This document shows, piece after piece, positions 10,324 to 19,140 of a DNA stretch of 32,529 nucleotides (the first letter of the stretch is position 1; every line of letters starts with the position of its first letter). The position numbers and the translations under genes were made by a program. The stretch lies in NCBI GenBank assembly GCA_021802025.1, contig JAKABC010000002.1, forward strand, positions 1 through 32,529, given 5' to 3'. The notes beneath the pieces were generated by a model, which had not been told where the DNA came from, ran no database searches, and saw only the letters and a program-made list of their open reading frames with translations. The DNA is from Actinomycetes bacterium. Lineage in GTDB: Bacteria > Actinomycetota > Acidimicrobiia > Acidimicrobiales > RAAP-2.

Positions 10324-11258
10324 GAGCGCCCCCGTTCCCAGAAGCCCGGGCCCACGGGCTGGTCGTAGTCCGCCTGGGCGCGCAGGTAGCCCTGCGCGTC
10401 GATGTACAGCGGTAGCTGGGGCAGGGGGCGCGGGGCCGGCCCGAAGGTGGGGATCGCGCCGTCGGTGACGTTGAACATCGACTGGTGGCAGGGGCACACG
10501 AGCAACTGGAGTTGCTGCTCGTAGAGACCCACTGGGCACCCCAGGTGCGTGCACAGCTTGGAGTAGGCGACGTACCCCTTCGGGCCCCAAGTCGCGCGAC
10601 CCTTCTGGGTGACGTAGTTGAAGTTGGACAGACGGATCAGCACGGTCTGGTCGACGGCCTGGCCCCGGTCGGTGTTCTCGGTCCCCTCGGGGAAGACCGT
10701 CACGATCGAGCCCACCGCGAGGTCACCCTCGTGGATGCGCCGACCGGTCTGGTCGACGAGGTACGACCCCTTGCGCCAGTCGGTGTGAAAGAGCGTCCCC
10801 TTGGGCAGCGGTCCGAGGCTGCGCAAGAGGGGGAACAGCGCGACGATCCCGAAGATCCCCATCCCGCCCCCGAGCAGTCCGCCCAGCAGCGGGCGGCGCT
10901 TGACGACCGAGGCGCCGCGGTCCACGAGCACCGCGGCGAGGGCCTCGCGCTCGGCGGCGTCGTTGGCCAGGGGGTGGCGCTCCTCGACGAACGGTCCGCG
11001 GGGCATGAGGTACTTGCCCCAGGCGATGAGCCCGAGCCCGAGGAACAGCAGGCCACCGCCGAGGGTCGCACCGAGGATCCACGGCTTGGCGTTCACCCAG
11101 TAGGCGGCGCCGAAGCCCGCGACGCACGCCATGCCCACGACGAACAGTGCCGCGATGACCGCTTCGACGACGTGGGGGTTGCGCGCCGAGGGCTCGAGGT
11201 GCGGGTCGTCGGCGCGCAGGCCCGCGAGAGCGACCGGGGTACGAGACTCGTCGCTCAC
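10320..11258 (-). CDS. qcrA: Cytochrome bc1 complex Rieske iron-sulfur subunit
   Basis: 312 aa; N-terminal TM helices, Rieske motifs CTHLGC and CPCHQSMF; GTGA overlaps on both sides. Confidence 0.95.
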   Translation of the reverse strand: MSDESRTPVALAGLRADDPHLEPSARNPHVVEAVIAALFVVGMACVAGFGAAYWVNAKPWILGATLGGGLLFLGLGLIAWGKYLMPRGPFVEERHPLANDAAEREALAAVLVDRGASVVKRRPLLGGLLGGGMGIFGIVALFPLLRSLGPLPKGTLFHTDWRKGSYLVDQTGRRIHEGDLAVGSIVTVFPEGTENTDRGQAVDQTVLIRLSNFNYVTQKGRATWGPKGYVAYSKLCTHLGCPVGLYEQQLQLLVCPCHQSMFNVTDGAIPTFGPAPRPLPQLPLYIDAQGYLRAQADYDQPVGPGFWERGRS

Positions 11259-12145
11259 GCGCGCTCCCCGATCCAGTAGGCGATGAGGGCGAGCAGGCCC
11301 ACGCCGATCACCAGGGCGACGAAGCCCTCGGCCACCGGGCCGAGCTGGCCGAGCCCGAACCCGCCCGGGTTCTCCGGGTGCTGGATGTACTTCGTGACGT
11401 AGGCCACGATGTCGTCGACCTGCTGGTCCGAGAGGTTGCCGGTGAAGCGCGGCATGTTGCCCGGACCGGTGCGGATCGCCTCGGCCACCTGGTAGGCGGG
11501 GATGTGGCGCAGCGACGGCGCGAAGGTCGCGTAGGCCAGTGCGTCGCCGTCGCCCTCAATGGTGTGACACGCCGCGCAGTTGAGCGCGAACAGGGCCATG
11601 CCGGTGGCCACGTTCGCCCGCTTCACGTGGGGGTCCGGGATGTAGGGGTAGCTCGGCAGGATCGAGTTGATCCACGCGGCGATGGCCTCGGCCTGGGCCG
11701 GGGTCAGGCGAGGCTGACGCCGGGGCGCCTGCACCGCCGTGGGGTCGGCCGCGGGCATGCGTCCCGAGACGATCCAGAAGTCGATGGTGGCCGGCCCGAG
11801 TCCCACCAGGTTCGGGTAGGCGCCCACGGTGCCGGGGGCCGGCACGCCGTCGGCCATGGTGCCGTGGCACGACGCGCAGTTCTCCATGTAGAGAGCCTGA
11901 CCGAGCTGGGTGAGCGCCGAGGAGGGCGCCCGGTAGGTGATCCACTTGTCGCCGTAGGAGACGATCTGGCCGCTGGCGTTCCTCGTCACCTGGCTCGAGT
12001 TGGGCGTGCCCGCGTCGCGGCGGGTGGTCTGGAACGGCCCCGGGGCGGCCCCGGCCGCCCCGGCGAGCAGCGCGAGCGGTCCCAGCGCGAGCGTGGCCGC
12101 GACGGCGGCCAGGCTCACTCGGGCGAGAGGGGGGCGACGCACCAC
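11255..12145 (-). CDS. qcrC: Diheme cytochrome c subunit of the cytochrome bcc complex
   Basis: 296 aa; two CXXCH motifs (CASCH, CAACH), signal-like N-terminus, C-terminal TM helix. Confidence 0.95.
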   Translation of the reverse strand: MVRRPPLARVSLAAVAATLALGPLALLAGAAGAAPGPFQTTRRDAGTPNSSQVTRNASGQIVSYGDKWITYRAPSSALTQLGQALYMENCASCHGTMADGVPAPGTVGAYPNLVGLGPATIDFWIVSGRMPAADPTAVQAPRRQPRLTPAQAEAIAAWINSILPSYPYIPDPHVKRANVATGMALFALNCAACHTIEGDGDALAYATFAPSLRHIPAYQVAEAIRTGPGNMPRFTGNLSDQQVDDIVAYVTKYIQHPENPGGFGLGQLGPVAEGFVALVIGVGLLALIAYWIGERA

Positions 12146-12149
12146 GGAC

Positions 12150-12743
12150 CTACTTCAGTAAGAACAGGGACGAGTACAGCCCGATCCAGACCACGTCCAC
12201 GAAGTGCCAGTAGTAACTGACGGCCTGGAACGTCGACAGCTCACCGGGGTCGCCCTGTCGACCGCGCATGCGAAAGAGCAGGAAACCCATCGCCACCAGG
12301 CCCAAGAACACGTGCAGGCCGTGCAGGCCGGTCGTGATGAAAAAGATCGAGCCGTAGGAGTTCGTGTACCACCGGGTCGCCAGGTGGGTCCACTCGTAGG
12401 CCTGGTTGCCGAGGAAGAGCGTCCCCATCACGATCGTCACGATGATCCAGTTGCGGGCCTTGCCGCGCTGACGGTGCTCGATCAGCCACACCGCCCACTG
12501 CATCGTGAACGACGAGGCGACCAGGATGATCGTGAAGATTCCGGCCTGGAGGGTGTCGACCTTGGTGCCCACGGGGGGCCACGACGCGAGGTGCGCTCGA
12601 ATCGTGAAAAGTGCGGCGAACAGGCCGGAGAAGAACATCAGCTCAGAGCCGAGCCAGATCATCACGCCGATGGCGAGCATCGGCGGACGGTCGTGAACGA
12701 TCTTCCCCGCGTTCGCCAGGCTTGTGGGGGCGGCCTGACTCAC
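12150..12743 (-). CDS. ctaE: Cytochrome c oxidase subunit III
   Basis: ELMFFSGLFAALFTIRAHLASWPP, ITTGLHGLHVFLGLVAMGFLLF, VSYYWHFVDVVWIGLYSSLFLLK. GTG 12743 preferred because the longer ORF start (12797) overlaps the upstream helicase gene and AAAAGAAG precedes this GTG. Confidence 0.92.
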   Translation of the reverse strand: MSQAAPTSLANAGKIVHDRPPMLAIGVMIWLGSELMFFSGLFAALFTIRAHLASWPPVGTKVDTLQAGIFTIILVASSFTMQWAVWLIEHRQRGKARNWIIVTIVMGTLFLGNQAYEWTHLATRWYTNSYGSIFFITTGLHGLHVFLGLVAMGFLLFRMRGRQGDPGELSTFQAVSYYWHFVDVVWIGLYSSLFLLK

Positions 12744-12753
12744 GGCTTCTTTT

Positions 12754-15102
12754 CTAGCCGATTTCGACGACCCGTTCGACGCGCCGGCGCTCATCAAGGG
12801 CCGCGCGCACGCTCTCCGGCAGCGCCTCGCCCGCGACGACGCTCAGTCGGCGGGTCGGACGAGTGAGGGCAACGTAGAGCGTGCGCAGTCCCCGAGCCGA
12901 GGTCGCCCACCCCGGGGCCGCCCCCCGAGCGGCGATCCGGCCGGGGCCGACGACGACCACGGCGTCGAACTCGAGCCCGTGGGCCCCTTCGGCCGGTACG
13001 ACGACGAGATCGGCCGACAGTCCCCGGCCCCCCGCGACGCGCGGGTCGACCGCGACGAGGCCGGCGGCGTCGAGTGCGTCGAGGGTCTCGCGGACGCTTC
13101 CGTCGGGCACGATCACGGCGACCCGACCCGGGGCCACGTCGGCGAGCGCGCGACGGGCGGCGACGGCGACCGCGGCGGCGGCGGCCTCGGGCTCGACCTC
13201 GATCACGTCGGGCACCACGCCCACGCGGCGCACCGGGCGCGGCGCCACCAGGTCGGGCGTGGCCGCCGCGAGGGTCGGGGCCGCGAAGTCGAGCACCTCG
13301 GCCGGGGTGCGGTAACTGACCGTCAGGTCGACCCGGCGCGGCGGCCGACGCGGCTCGAGGACCGCGAGCAGGGCGTCCCACGAGGCCGGGGAGCTGGCGC
13401 TCGTCGCCTGGCCCATGTCCCCCACGATCGTCATCGAGCCGGACAGGTCGCGCCGCTTCAGCACGCGCAGCTCCATGGGCGAGAGGTCCTGAGCCTCGTC
13501 GACCACGATGTGGCCGTAGGTGGCGAACTCGGCCTCGTCGAGCTCGGTCACCACTGAACTGGCCTGTCGCTGGGCCTCCCGCAGGGCGGCCGCACGCACG
13601 TCACCGGCGTACGCGTCGAGGTCCACCCCGAGGCTCGCGACGCCGTCGACCTTGGCGGCCGAGCGGGGACGACGGCGGGGCCCGACGAGCACCCGGGCCT
13701 CGTCGATGAGGGCCGCGTCGGCCTTGGTCCAGGTGACGTCGTCGACCGAGGCCGACCGGGGCCGGAACAGTGAGGCGATCTCCTCGTCGCTGAGCACGCC
13801 CTGGCCGGCCGCGCGCAACAGGGCCGGCGCGCCGAAGAGGTCGTGGAGCAGCTCCTGGCCCGACAGGCGCGGCCAGATCCGCTGGAGGGCCTCTTTGAAC
13901 TGCGGCGTGAGGCGGATCTGCTCGGCGAGCTCCTCGAGCGACCCGCCCTCGTCGGGCTCGCGACGCGCGCGCGCGAGGTACCCCTGGGCCAGTCGGGCCG
14001 CCAGCTCGCGGCCCACCGCCGAGCGGCGCTGGTTGTGGGTCCCCGGACGGCGACGCGCCCGCTCGACGGCGTCGCGCGTGTGGCGGGCCCGCAGCACCAG
14101 GACCGCCCGGCCGAGGGGGATCTCCACGTCGTTCTTGAGCGGCCGCTCGCGGGTCCGCAGCGCTTGCGCGAGCACCTCGACCATGCGCAGGTCGCCCTTG
14201 AGCCGGGCGACCTCCTCGGGCTCCTCGGCGCGCACCTCGACGTTGGTGACGAGCCCCGACACCGTGGAGAGCGTCACGCCCGACTCACCGAGCGACGGCA
14301 GCACGTTCTCGATGTAGTCGAGAAAGAGCGGGTTGGGCCCGACCACGAGCACGCCCTGGCGCTCCAGGGTCGCCCGGTGGGTGAACAGCAGGTAGGCGGC
14401 CCGGTGCAGGGCGACGGCCGTCTTGCCCGTGCCCGGCCCACCCTGGACGAGCAGGATGCCCGCGAGGGGGCTGCGGATGATCTCGTCCTGCTCGCCCTGG
14501 ATCGTCGCCACGATGTCGCCCATGCGCCCGGTGCGCGCTCGTCCGAGGGCCGCCAGCAGCGCCCCCGGACCGCCGAGCGCCAGCCCTCCCTCGATGAGGC
14601 CCTCGTCGGTCGCCGCGCGGACCTCGTCCTCGGGCAGGTCGAGCTCGCCGCGCTCGTCGGCGAAGTACTCGTCCTCCACCCCGACCACGGCGTTGGAGCG
14701 GATCGCGACGTGACGACGTCGCGACAGGCCGAGGGGCTCGACGCCGGTGGCGCGGTAGAAGGCCTCGGCGACCGGCGCGCGCCAGTCGACGACGAGCGGG
14801 TTCAGGCCCTCGTCGGACACCGCCAGGCGCCCGACGTGGTAGGTCTCGGCGCGGCCGTCCTCGCGGGGGTGGTAGTCGATGCGCCCGAAGAAGAGGGCCT
14901 GGTCACCGATGGAGAGTTGATCGAGGCGGTGCAGGGCCGTCCCCATCACGACGTCACGCTCGACGAGGTCCCCCGCCCCGCGCATGGTCGCCACCGCGAC
15001 GCTGTCGCGCATCGAGGTGGCCTCGCGGCGCATGTGGTCCAGTGCTCCCAGGGCGCGGTCGAGGAACGCCTGCTCCTCGGCGATCTCACGCTCGTGGGCC
15101 AT
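12754..15102 (-). CDS. helD: HelD-type UvrD-like superfamily 1 helicase (RNA polymerase-associated family)
   Basis: MAHEREIAEEQAFLDRALGALD..., DQLSIGDQALFFGRIDY, VVDWRAPVAEAFYRATG, QGGPGTGKTAVALHRAAYLLF (Walker A), VVDEAQDLSPMELRVLKRR, LYVALTRPTRRL. Confidence 0.88.
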   Translation of the reverse strand: MAHEREIAEEQAFLDRALGALDHMRREATSMRDSVAVATMRGAGDLVERDVVMGTALHRLDQLSIGDQALFFGRIDYHPREDGRAETYHVGRLAVSDEGLNPLVVDWRAPVAEAFYRATGVEPLGLSRRRHVAIRSNAVVGVEDEYFADERGELDLPEDEVRAATDEGLIEGGLALGGPGALLAALGRARTGRMGDIVATIQGEQDEIIRSPLAGILLVQGGPGTGKTAVALHRAAYLLFTHRATLERQGVLVVGPNPLFLDYIENVLPSLGESGVTLSTVSGLVTNVEVRAEEPEEVARLKGDLRMVEVLAQALRTRERPLKNDVEIPLGRAVLVLRARHTRDAVERARRRPGTHNQRRSAVGRELAARLAQGYLARARREPDEGGSLEELAEQIRLTPQFKEALQRIWPRLSGQELLHDLFGAPALLRAAGQGVLSDEEIASLFRPRSASVDDVTWTKADAALIDEARVLVGPRRRPRSAAKVDGVASLGVDLDAYAGDVRAAALREAQRQASSVVTELDEAEFATYGHIVVDEAQDLSPMELRVLKRRDLSGSMTIVGDMGQATSASSPASWDALLAVLEPRRPPRRVDLTVSYRTPAEVLDFAAPTLAAATPDLVAPRPVRRVGVVPDVIEVEPEAAAAAVAVAARRALADVAPGRVAVIVPDGSVRETLDALDAAGLVAVDPRVAGGRGLSADLVVVPAEGAHGLEFDAVVVVGPGRIAARGAAPGWATSARGLRTLYVALTRPTRRLSVVAGEALPESVRAALDERRRVERVVEIG

Positions 15103-15134
15103 CGGCACACCGTCCTTGGAATAGGGAAGGAACG

Positions 15135-15140
15135 ATTCTA
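15135..15140 (-). promoter_or_regulatory. Putative -10 element TAGAAT for helD
   Basis: TANNNT hexamer upstream of AAGGA and ATG 15102. Confidence 0.4.
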
Positions 15141-15158
15141 GGCGAGGTCGACCCCGCC
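15141..15158. repeat. 18-bp near-perfect palindrome GGCGaGGTCGACCcCGCC (one mismatched pair) abutting the helD -10
   Basis: Arms 15141-15149 and 15150-15158; 8 of 9 pairs match. Confidence 0.8.
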
Positions 15159-15163
15159 AGAGT

Positions 15164-15181
15164 CGGGTCCGGCGGGACCCG
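15164..15181. repeat. Dyad CGGGTCC-ggcg-GGACCCG abutting the hemE -10
   Basis: Perfect 7-bp arms, 4-nt spacer, ending 2 nt before TAGATT. Confidence 0.8.
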
Positions 15182-15183
15182 CC

Positions 15184-15189
15184 TAGATT
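15184..15189 (+). promoter_or_regulatory. Putative -10 element TAGATT for the hemE-hemH-hemY operon
   Basis: TANNNT hexamer followed by a short leader containing GAAAGGGG before GTG 15211. Confidence 0.4.
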
Positions 15190-15210
15190 GGGCCGGTCGA
15201 AAGGGGCGCG

Positions 15211-16245
15211 GTGAGCGAATCGGCCTTCCTCAGGGCCTGCCGGGGCGAGTCGGTGGACCACGTGCCCGTCTGGTTCATGCGCCAGGCGGGCCGCTCGCTG
15301 CCCGAGTACCGGGCGCTGCGCTCGAGCGGCTCGATCCTCGAGGCCATCGCCCAGCCCGACGTGGCCTGTGAGGTGACCCTCCAGCCGGTGCGCCGTTACG
15401 GGGTGGACGCGGCCATCTTGTTCTCCGATATCGTCGTGCCCTACCACGCGATCGGCTTCGGCATCGACGTGGTGCCCGGGCGCGGGCCGGTCGTCGAGGA
15501 CCCCTTCCGACACGAGCGCGACCTCGAGCGCCTGCGCGATCTCACCGAGGACGACGTGGCCCACGTCACCGCCACGGTGGAGAAGGTCGTCGCCGCGCTC
15601 GACCCCTCGGTGCCCCTTATTGGCTTCGCCGGTGCGCCCTTCACCGTGGCGAGCTACCTCGTCGAGGGGGCGCCGACCCGCGAGTTCGGCGTGATCAAGA
15701 CCCTCATGCACGCCGACCCGGGACTGTTCGAGCGATTGTGCGACCGGCTCGTCGCGATCACCGTCGCCTTCTTGCGCGCCCAGGTCGCCCACGGGGCTCG
15801 GGCCCTCCAGCTCTTCGACTCCTGGGCCGGGGCGCTCTCGCGCGACGAGTACGTGCGCTTCGCCCTCGAGCCGACCCGGCGCGTCCTCGAGGGCGTGGCC
15901 GACCTCGACGTGCCCACGATCGTCTTCGGCGTGGGCACCGGCGAGATCCTCGACCTCATGGCCGAGTGCGGGTCCTCGGTGGTGGGTGTCGACTGGCACG
16001 TCGACCTCGACCGGGCGCGCGCGCGCGTGGGCGATCGCGCCGTCCAGGGCAACCTCGACCCGGCGCGCTGCCTGGGCGCGGCGCCCCTCGCGATCGAGGC
16101 CGCCCGTGAGGTGCTCGCCAAGGCGGGCGCGACGCCCGGGCACGTCTTTAACCTGGGCCACGGCGTGCTGCCCTCGACCGACCCCAGCGTCCTCGAGGCG
16201 GTGGTCCGCGTGGTGCACGACGAGGGCAAGGCGGGGGTGCGATGA
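15211..16245 (+). CDS. hemE: Uroporphyrinogen decarboxylase
   Basis: 344 aa; VPVWFMRQAGRSLPEYRALR, AAILFSDIVVPYHAIGFGIDVVPGRGPVV, GFAGAPFTVASYLVEG, LFDSWAGALSRDEY, HVFNLGHGVLPSTDPSVLEAVV. Confidence 0.97.
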   Translation: MSESAFLRACRGESVDHVPVWFMRQAGRSLPEYRALRSSGSILEAIAQPDVACEVTLQPVRRYGVDAAILFSDIVVPYHAIGFGIDVVPGRGPVVEDPFRHERDLERLRDLTEDDVAHVTATVEKVVAALDPSVPLIGFAGAPFTVASYLVEGAPTREFGVIKTLMHADPGLFERLCDRLVAITVAFLRAQVAHGARALQLFDSWAGALSRDEYVRFALEPTRRVLEGVADLDVPTIVFGVGTGEILDLMAECGSSVVGVDWHVDLDRARARVGDRAVQGNLDPARCLGAAPLAIEAAREVLAKAGATPGHVFNLGHGVLPSTDPSVLEAVVRVVHDEGKAGVR

Positions 16246-17147
16246 CGACGGGGGTCCTGGTCATGGCGTACGGGACGCCCACCACCCGCAACGACGTCGA
16301 GGCGTACTACACCCGCATCCGCCACGGGCGGGCGCCGACCCCGGAGTTGCTGGCCGACCTCACGCGACGCTACGACGCGATCGGGGGCACCTCGCCGCTC
16401 GCCCAGCGCACGGCCGCCCAGGTGGCGGGGCTGCGCGCCGAACTCGAACGCAGGGCCCCGGGCGCCTTCGACGTGCGCTTCGGCTCGAAGTACGAGCCGC
16501 CCCTGCTCGAAGAGGCCGCCTCGGCCTTCCGCGACGAGGGATTCGACGAGGTCGTCGGGCTGGCGCTGGCCCCCCACTCCTCGTCGATGTCGACCGACCA
16601 GTACATGGAGCGCGCCAAAGGGGCCCTGGGGCCGGCGGTGCGCTTCACGCCGATCGGCCGCTGGTACGACGCGCCCGGCTTCTTAGAGCTGATCGCCCGG
16701 AGGGTCACCGACGCCCTGGCCAGCGTGGACCCGGCGCGCGCCGAGTCCACCGTGGTCGTCTTTAGCGCCCACTCGCTCCCCGAGCGGATCCTCGAGCGCG
16801 GCGACGACTACCCGGACCAGCTCCTCGACTCCGCCACGCGGGCGGCGGCGCTCGCCGGCGTCAGCCGCTTCACGACGGCCTGGCAGTCCGCGGGGCGCAC
16901 GGCCGATCCCTGGATCGGCCCCGACATCCTCGCGGTGTTGCGCGACCTGCGCGCCTCGGGGGTGACCGACGTGGTGTCGTGTCCCATCGGGTTCGTCGCC
17001 GACCACCTCGAGGTCCTCTACGACATCGACGTGGAGGCCCAGGGCGTCGCGCGCGAGATCGGCCTCCACCTGGTGCGCACGGCCTCACTCAACGACGACC
17101 CCGCGTTCACCTCGATCCTGGCCGACGTGGTCCTCGCGGCGGTCTAG
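16242..17147 (+). CDS. hemH: Ferrochelatase (likely coproporphyrin ferrochelatase)
   Basis: 301 aa; MTTGVLVMAYGTPTTRNDVEAYYTRIRHGRAPTPELL, VFSAHSLPERI, CPIGFVADHLEVLYDIDVEA. ATGA overlap with hemE. Confidence 0.94.
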   Translation: MTTGVLVMAYGTPTTRNDVEAYYTRIRHGRAPTPELLADLTRRYDAIGGTSPLAQRTAAQVAGLRAELERRAPGAFDVRFGSKYEPPLLEEAASAFRDEGFDEVVGLALAPHSSSMSTDQYMERAKGALGPAVRFTPIGRWYDAPGFLELIARRVTDALASVDPARAESTVVVFSAHSLPERILERGDDYPDQLLDSATRAAALAGVSRFTTAWQSAGRTADPWIGPDILAVLRDLRASGVTDVVSCPIGFVADHLEVLYDIDVEAQGVAREIGLHLVRTASLNDDPAFTSILADVVLAAV

Positions 17148-18590
17148 GTGGCCCGTCGCTCGGTCGTCGTCGTCGGCGGCGGCGTCGCCGGCCTGGCCGC
17201 CGCCTACGAGCTGAGCGGGCCGGGTGCGAGCCGCGACGCCACGACCCCGCGGGTCGAGCTCATTGAGCTCGGCGAGCGCCTCGGCGGCGCGCTCGCCACG
17301 ATCGAGTTCGCCGGGCGCGTCCTCGACGTCGGGCCCGACGGCGTGCTCGCCCGACGACCCGAGGCGCTCGCGCTCGTCGACGAGCTCGAGCTCGGCGATC
17401 GGCTCGAGCCGATTGCCGCGTCGGGCGCGTGGATCTGGCTGCGCGGGGCGGCCCGGGAGATGCCGGACGGACTCACCCTCGGGGTGCCCACCGACGCGGC
17501 GGCGCTGCGCCGCTGGCCCGGGCTCAGCCGCCGGGCTCGCTGGGCCCTCGCCCGGGACCGGCGCTGGCCGGTGCGTCTGAGCGTCGGCGACGACGCCACG
17601 ATCGGGGCGATCGTGCGCGCGAAGCTCGGCGACGAGGTCGCCCGCGGCCTCGTCGAGCCCCTCATCGGGGGGATCCAGGCCGGACGCATCGACGAGCTCT
17701 CGGCGCGCTCGGTCTTCCCGGCGCTGCTCGAGGCCGCCCGGCGCGGCGGGTCGCTCGCCGCCGCCCTGGGCGCGGGCGGGCCCGCCTCGCCCGGTCCGCG
17801 ACACGGGGCCGGCTCGGGTGGGCCGGCCTTCGTCTCGCTCACCAGCGGGCTCGGCTCCCTGGTCGGGGCGCTCGAGGGGGCGCTCGCCGCGCGCGGGGTC
17901 GTCCTGCGCCGCGCCACCGCGGTGACCGCCCTGCGGCGCACGCCCTCGGGGCCGTACCCCTGGGAGGTCGACACGGCCAGCACGACCACGCCGGCCGACG
18001 CGATCGTGCTGGCCACGCCGGCCCCGGTCACGGCGGCCCTGGCCGGGCGTCACGACGCCGCGCTCGCCGCCCTGTCGAGGGTGCGCAGCGCCGGGGTCGC
18101 CGTCGTGAGCCTCAGCCTCGAACGCGCGACCACCACCCTGCCCCCCACGGGCACCGGCCTGCTCGTCCCGCTCGCCACGGCGTGGTCCGGCCCCGACACG
18201 ATGCTCGTCACCGCGCTCACCTTCCTCGACCGCAAGTGGCCCCACCTGCGTCGCGACGACGACGTGCTGGTGCGCGCCCACGTCGGACGGAGCGACGACG
18301 CGCGCTGGCGCGACCTCGACGACGACGCACTCGTCACGCGCGTTCTCGACGAGGTTCGACACCTACTCGGTCGTGTCGGCCCGGTGCGCGCCGCCCACGT
18401 CGCGCGCTGGCCCGCGGCGCTGGCCCAGTACGAGCTCGGCCACGCACCCCTGGTCGAGGCGGCCCGCACCAGGGCGCGCGACCTCGGGCTCGCCCTCGCG
18501 GGCGCCGCCTACGACGGGGTGGGCGTGCCGGCCACGATCGGCTCGGGACGGCGCGCCGCGCGCGAGGTGCGCGACCACTTCGCTAACTAG
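17148..18590 (+). CDS. hemY: Protoporphyrinogen/coproporphyrinogen III oxidase (FAD-dependent)
   Basis: 480 aa; VVVVGGGVAGLAAAYEL dinucleotide-binding motif, GPDGVLARRPEALALVDELELGDRLEP, GGIQAGRIDELSARSVFPAL, C-terminal LAGAAYDGVGVPATIGSGRRAA. GTG start directly follows the hemH stop. Confidence 0.93.
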   Translation: MARRSVVVVGGGVAGLAAAYELSGPGASRDATTPRVELIELGERLGGALATIEFAGRVLDVGPDGVLARRPEALALVDELELGDRLEPIAASGAWIWLRGAAREMPDGLTLGVPTDAAALRRWPGLSRRARWALARDRRWPVRLSVGDDATIGAIVRAKLGDEVARGLVEPLIGGIQAGRIDELSARSVFPALLEAARRGGSLAAALGAGGPASPGPRHGAGSGGPAFVSLTSGLGSLVGALEGALAARGVVLRRATAVTALRRTPSGPYPWEVDTASTTTPADAIVLATPAPVTAALAGRHDAALAALSRVRSAGVAVVSLSLERATTTLPPTGTGLLVPLATAWSGPDTMLVTALTFLDRKWPHLRRDDDVLVRAHVGRSDDARWRDLDDDALVTRVLDEVRHLLGRVGPVRAAHVARWPAALAQYELGHAPLVEAARTRARDLGLALAGAAYDGVGVPATIGSGRRAAREVRDHFAN

Positions 18591-19087
18591 AGGTAGTAGC
18601 CGGAGTGGACGTAGAGGCAGGGCACGCCTTCGTCGAGGTACATCGCGTGGTTGCGCGGGTCGTCGTCGAGGGCGAGGCGCACGTCGTAGCCGCGAGCGCG
18701 CAGGTCGTGCAGCGTCGCGCGCTTGTAGCGCTCGACGCCGGCGTAGTCCCCGTGGTCGCGCATCACCAGCAGGTCCCAGCGCAGCCCGTGGCGCTCCAGC
18801 CACTCGACGGTGGCCGTCTGGACCCGGCGGGGCCGACCCGTCACCAGCACGACGACGAGGTCGGCGACCAGCAGCTCGGCCAGGCGCGCCACCTCCTCGA
18901 CCGGCGGGTCGCCACCCACCTCGTCGAAGAAGCGGCGCCAGTCCCCGCGGTCGAGGTGGTGCTGGCGCCCGGCGGCGTCCGCGAGGACCCCGTCCACGTC
19001 GAAGATCACCGTGGCCCCCGCGGGACGGGGGCCGCTGCGCCAGAGCCAGTTCTCGGGGATGGGGGCGGCGTTCTCCACGGTCGTCAC
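18587..19087 (-). CDS. Small HAD-superfamily phosphatase (possibly polynucleotide-kinase-phosphatase-like)
   Basis: 166 aa; motif I FDVDGVLAD, VVLVTGRPRRVQTATVEWLERHGL, K...ATLHDLRARG, LALDDDPRNHAMY. Confidence 0.75.
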   Translation of the reverse strand: MTTVENAAPIPENWLWRSGPRPAGATVIFDVDGVLADAAGRQHHLDRGDWRRFFDEVGGDPPVEEVARLAELLVADLVVVLVTGRPRRVQTATVEWLERHGLRWDLLVMRDHGDYAGVERYKRATLHDLRARGYDVRLALDDDPRNHAMYLDEGVPCLYVHSGYYL

Positions 19088-19140
19088 GGTCCCGCCCGGT
19101 CAGTGGGCGGCCGACGGCGGTGTCTGCGAGACTAGACGCC

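Noticed and set aside
8965-10368. 467-aa plus-strand ORF antisense to qcrB
   Set aside because: Charged low-complexity shadow translation (DEHRQ-rich) of a hydrophobic membrane protein gene.
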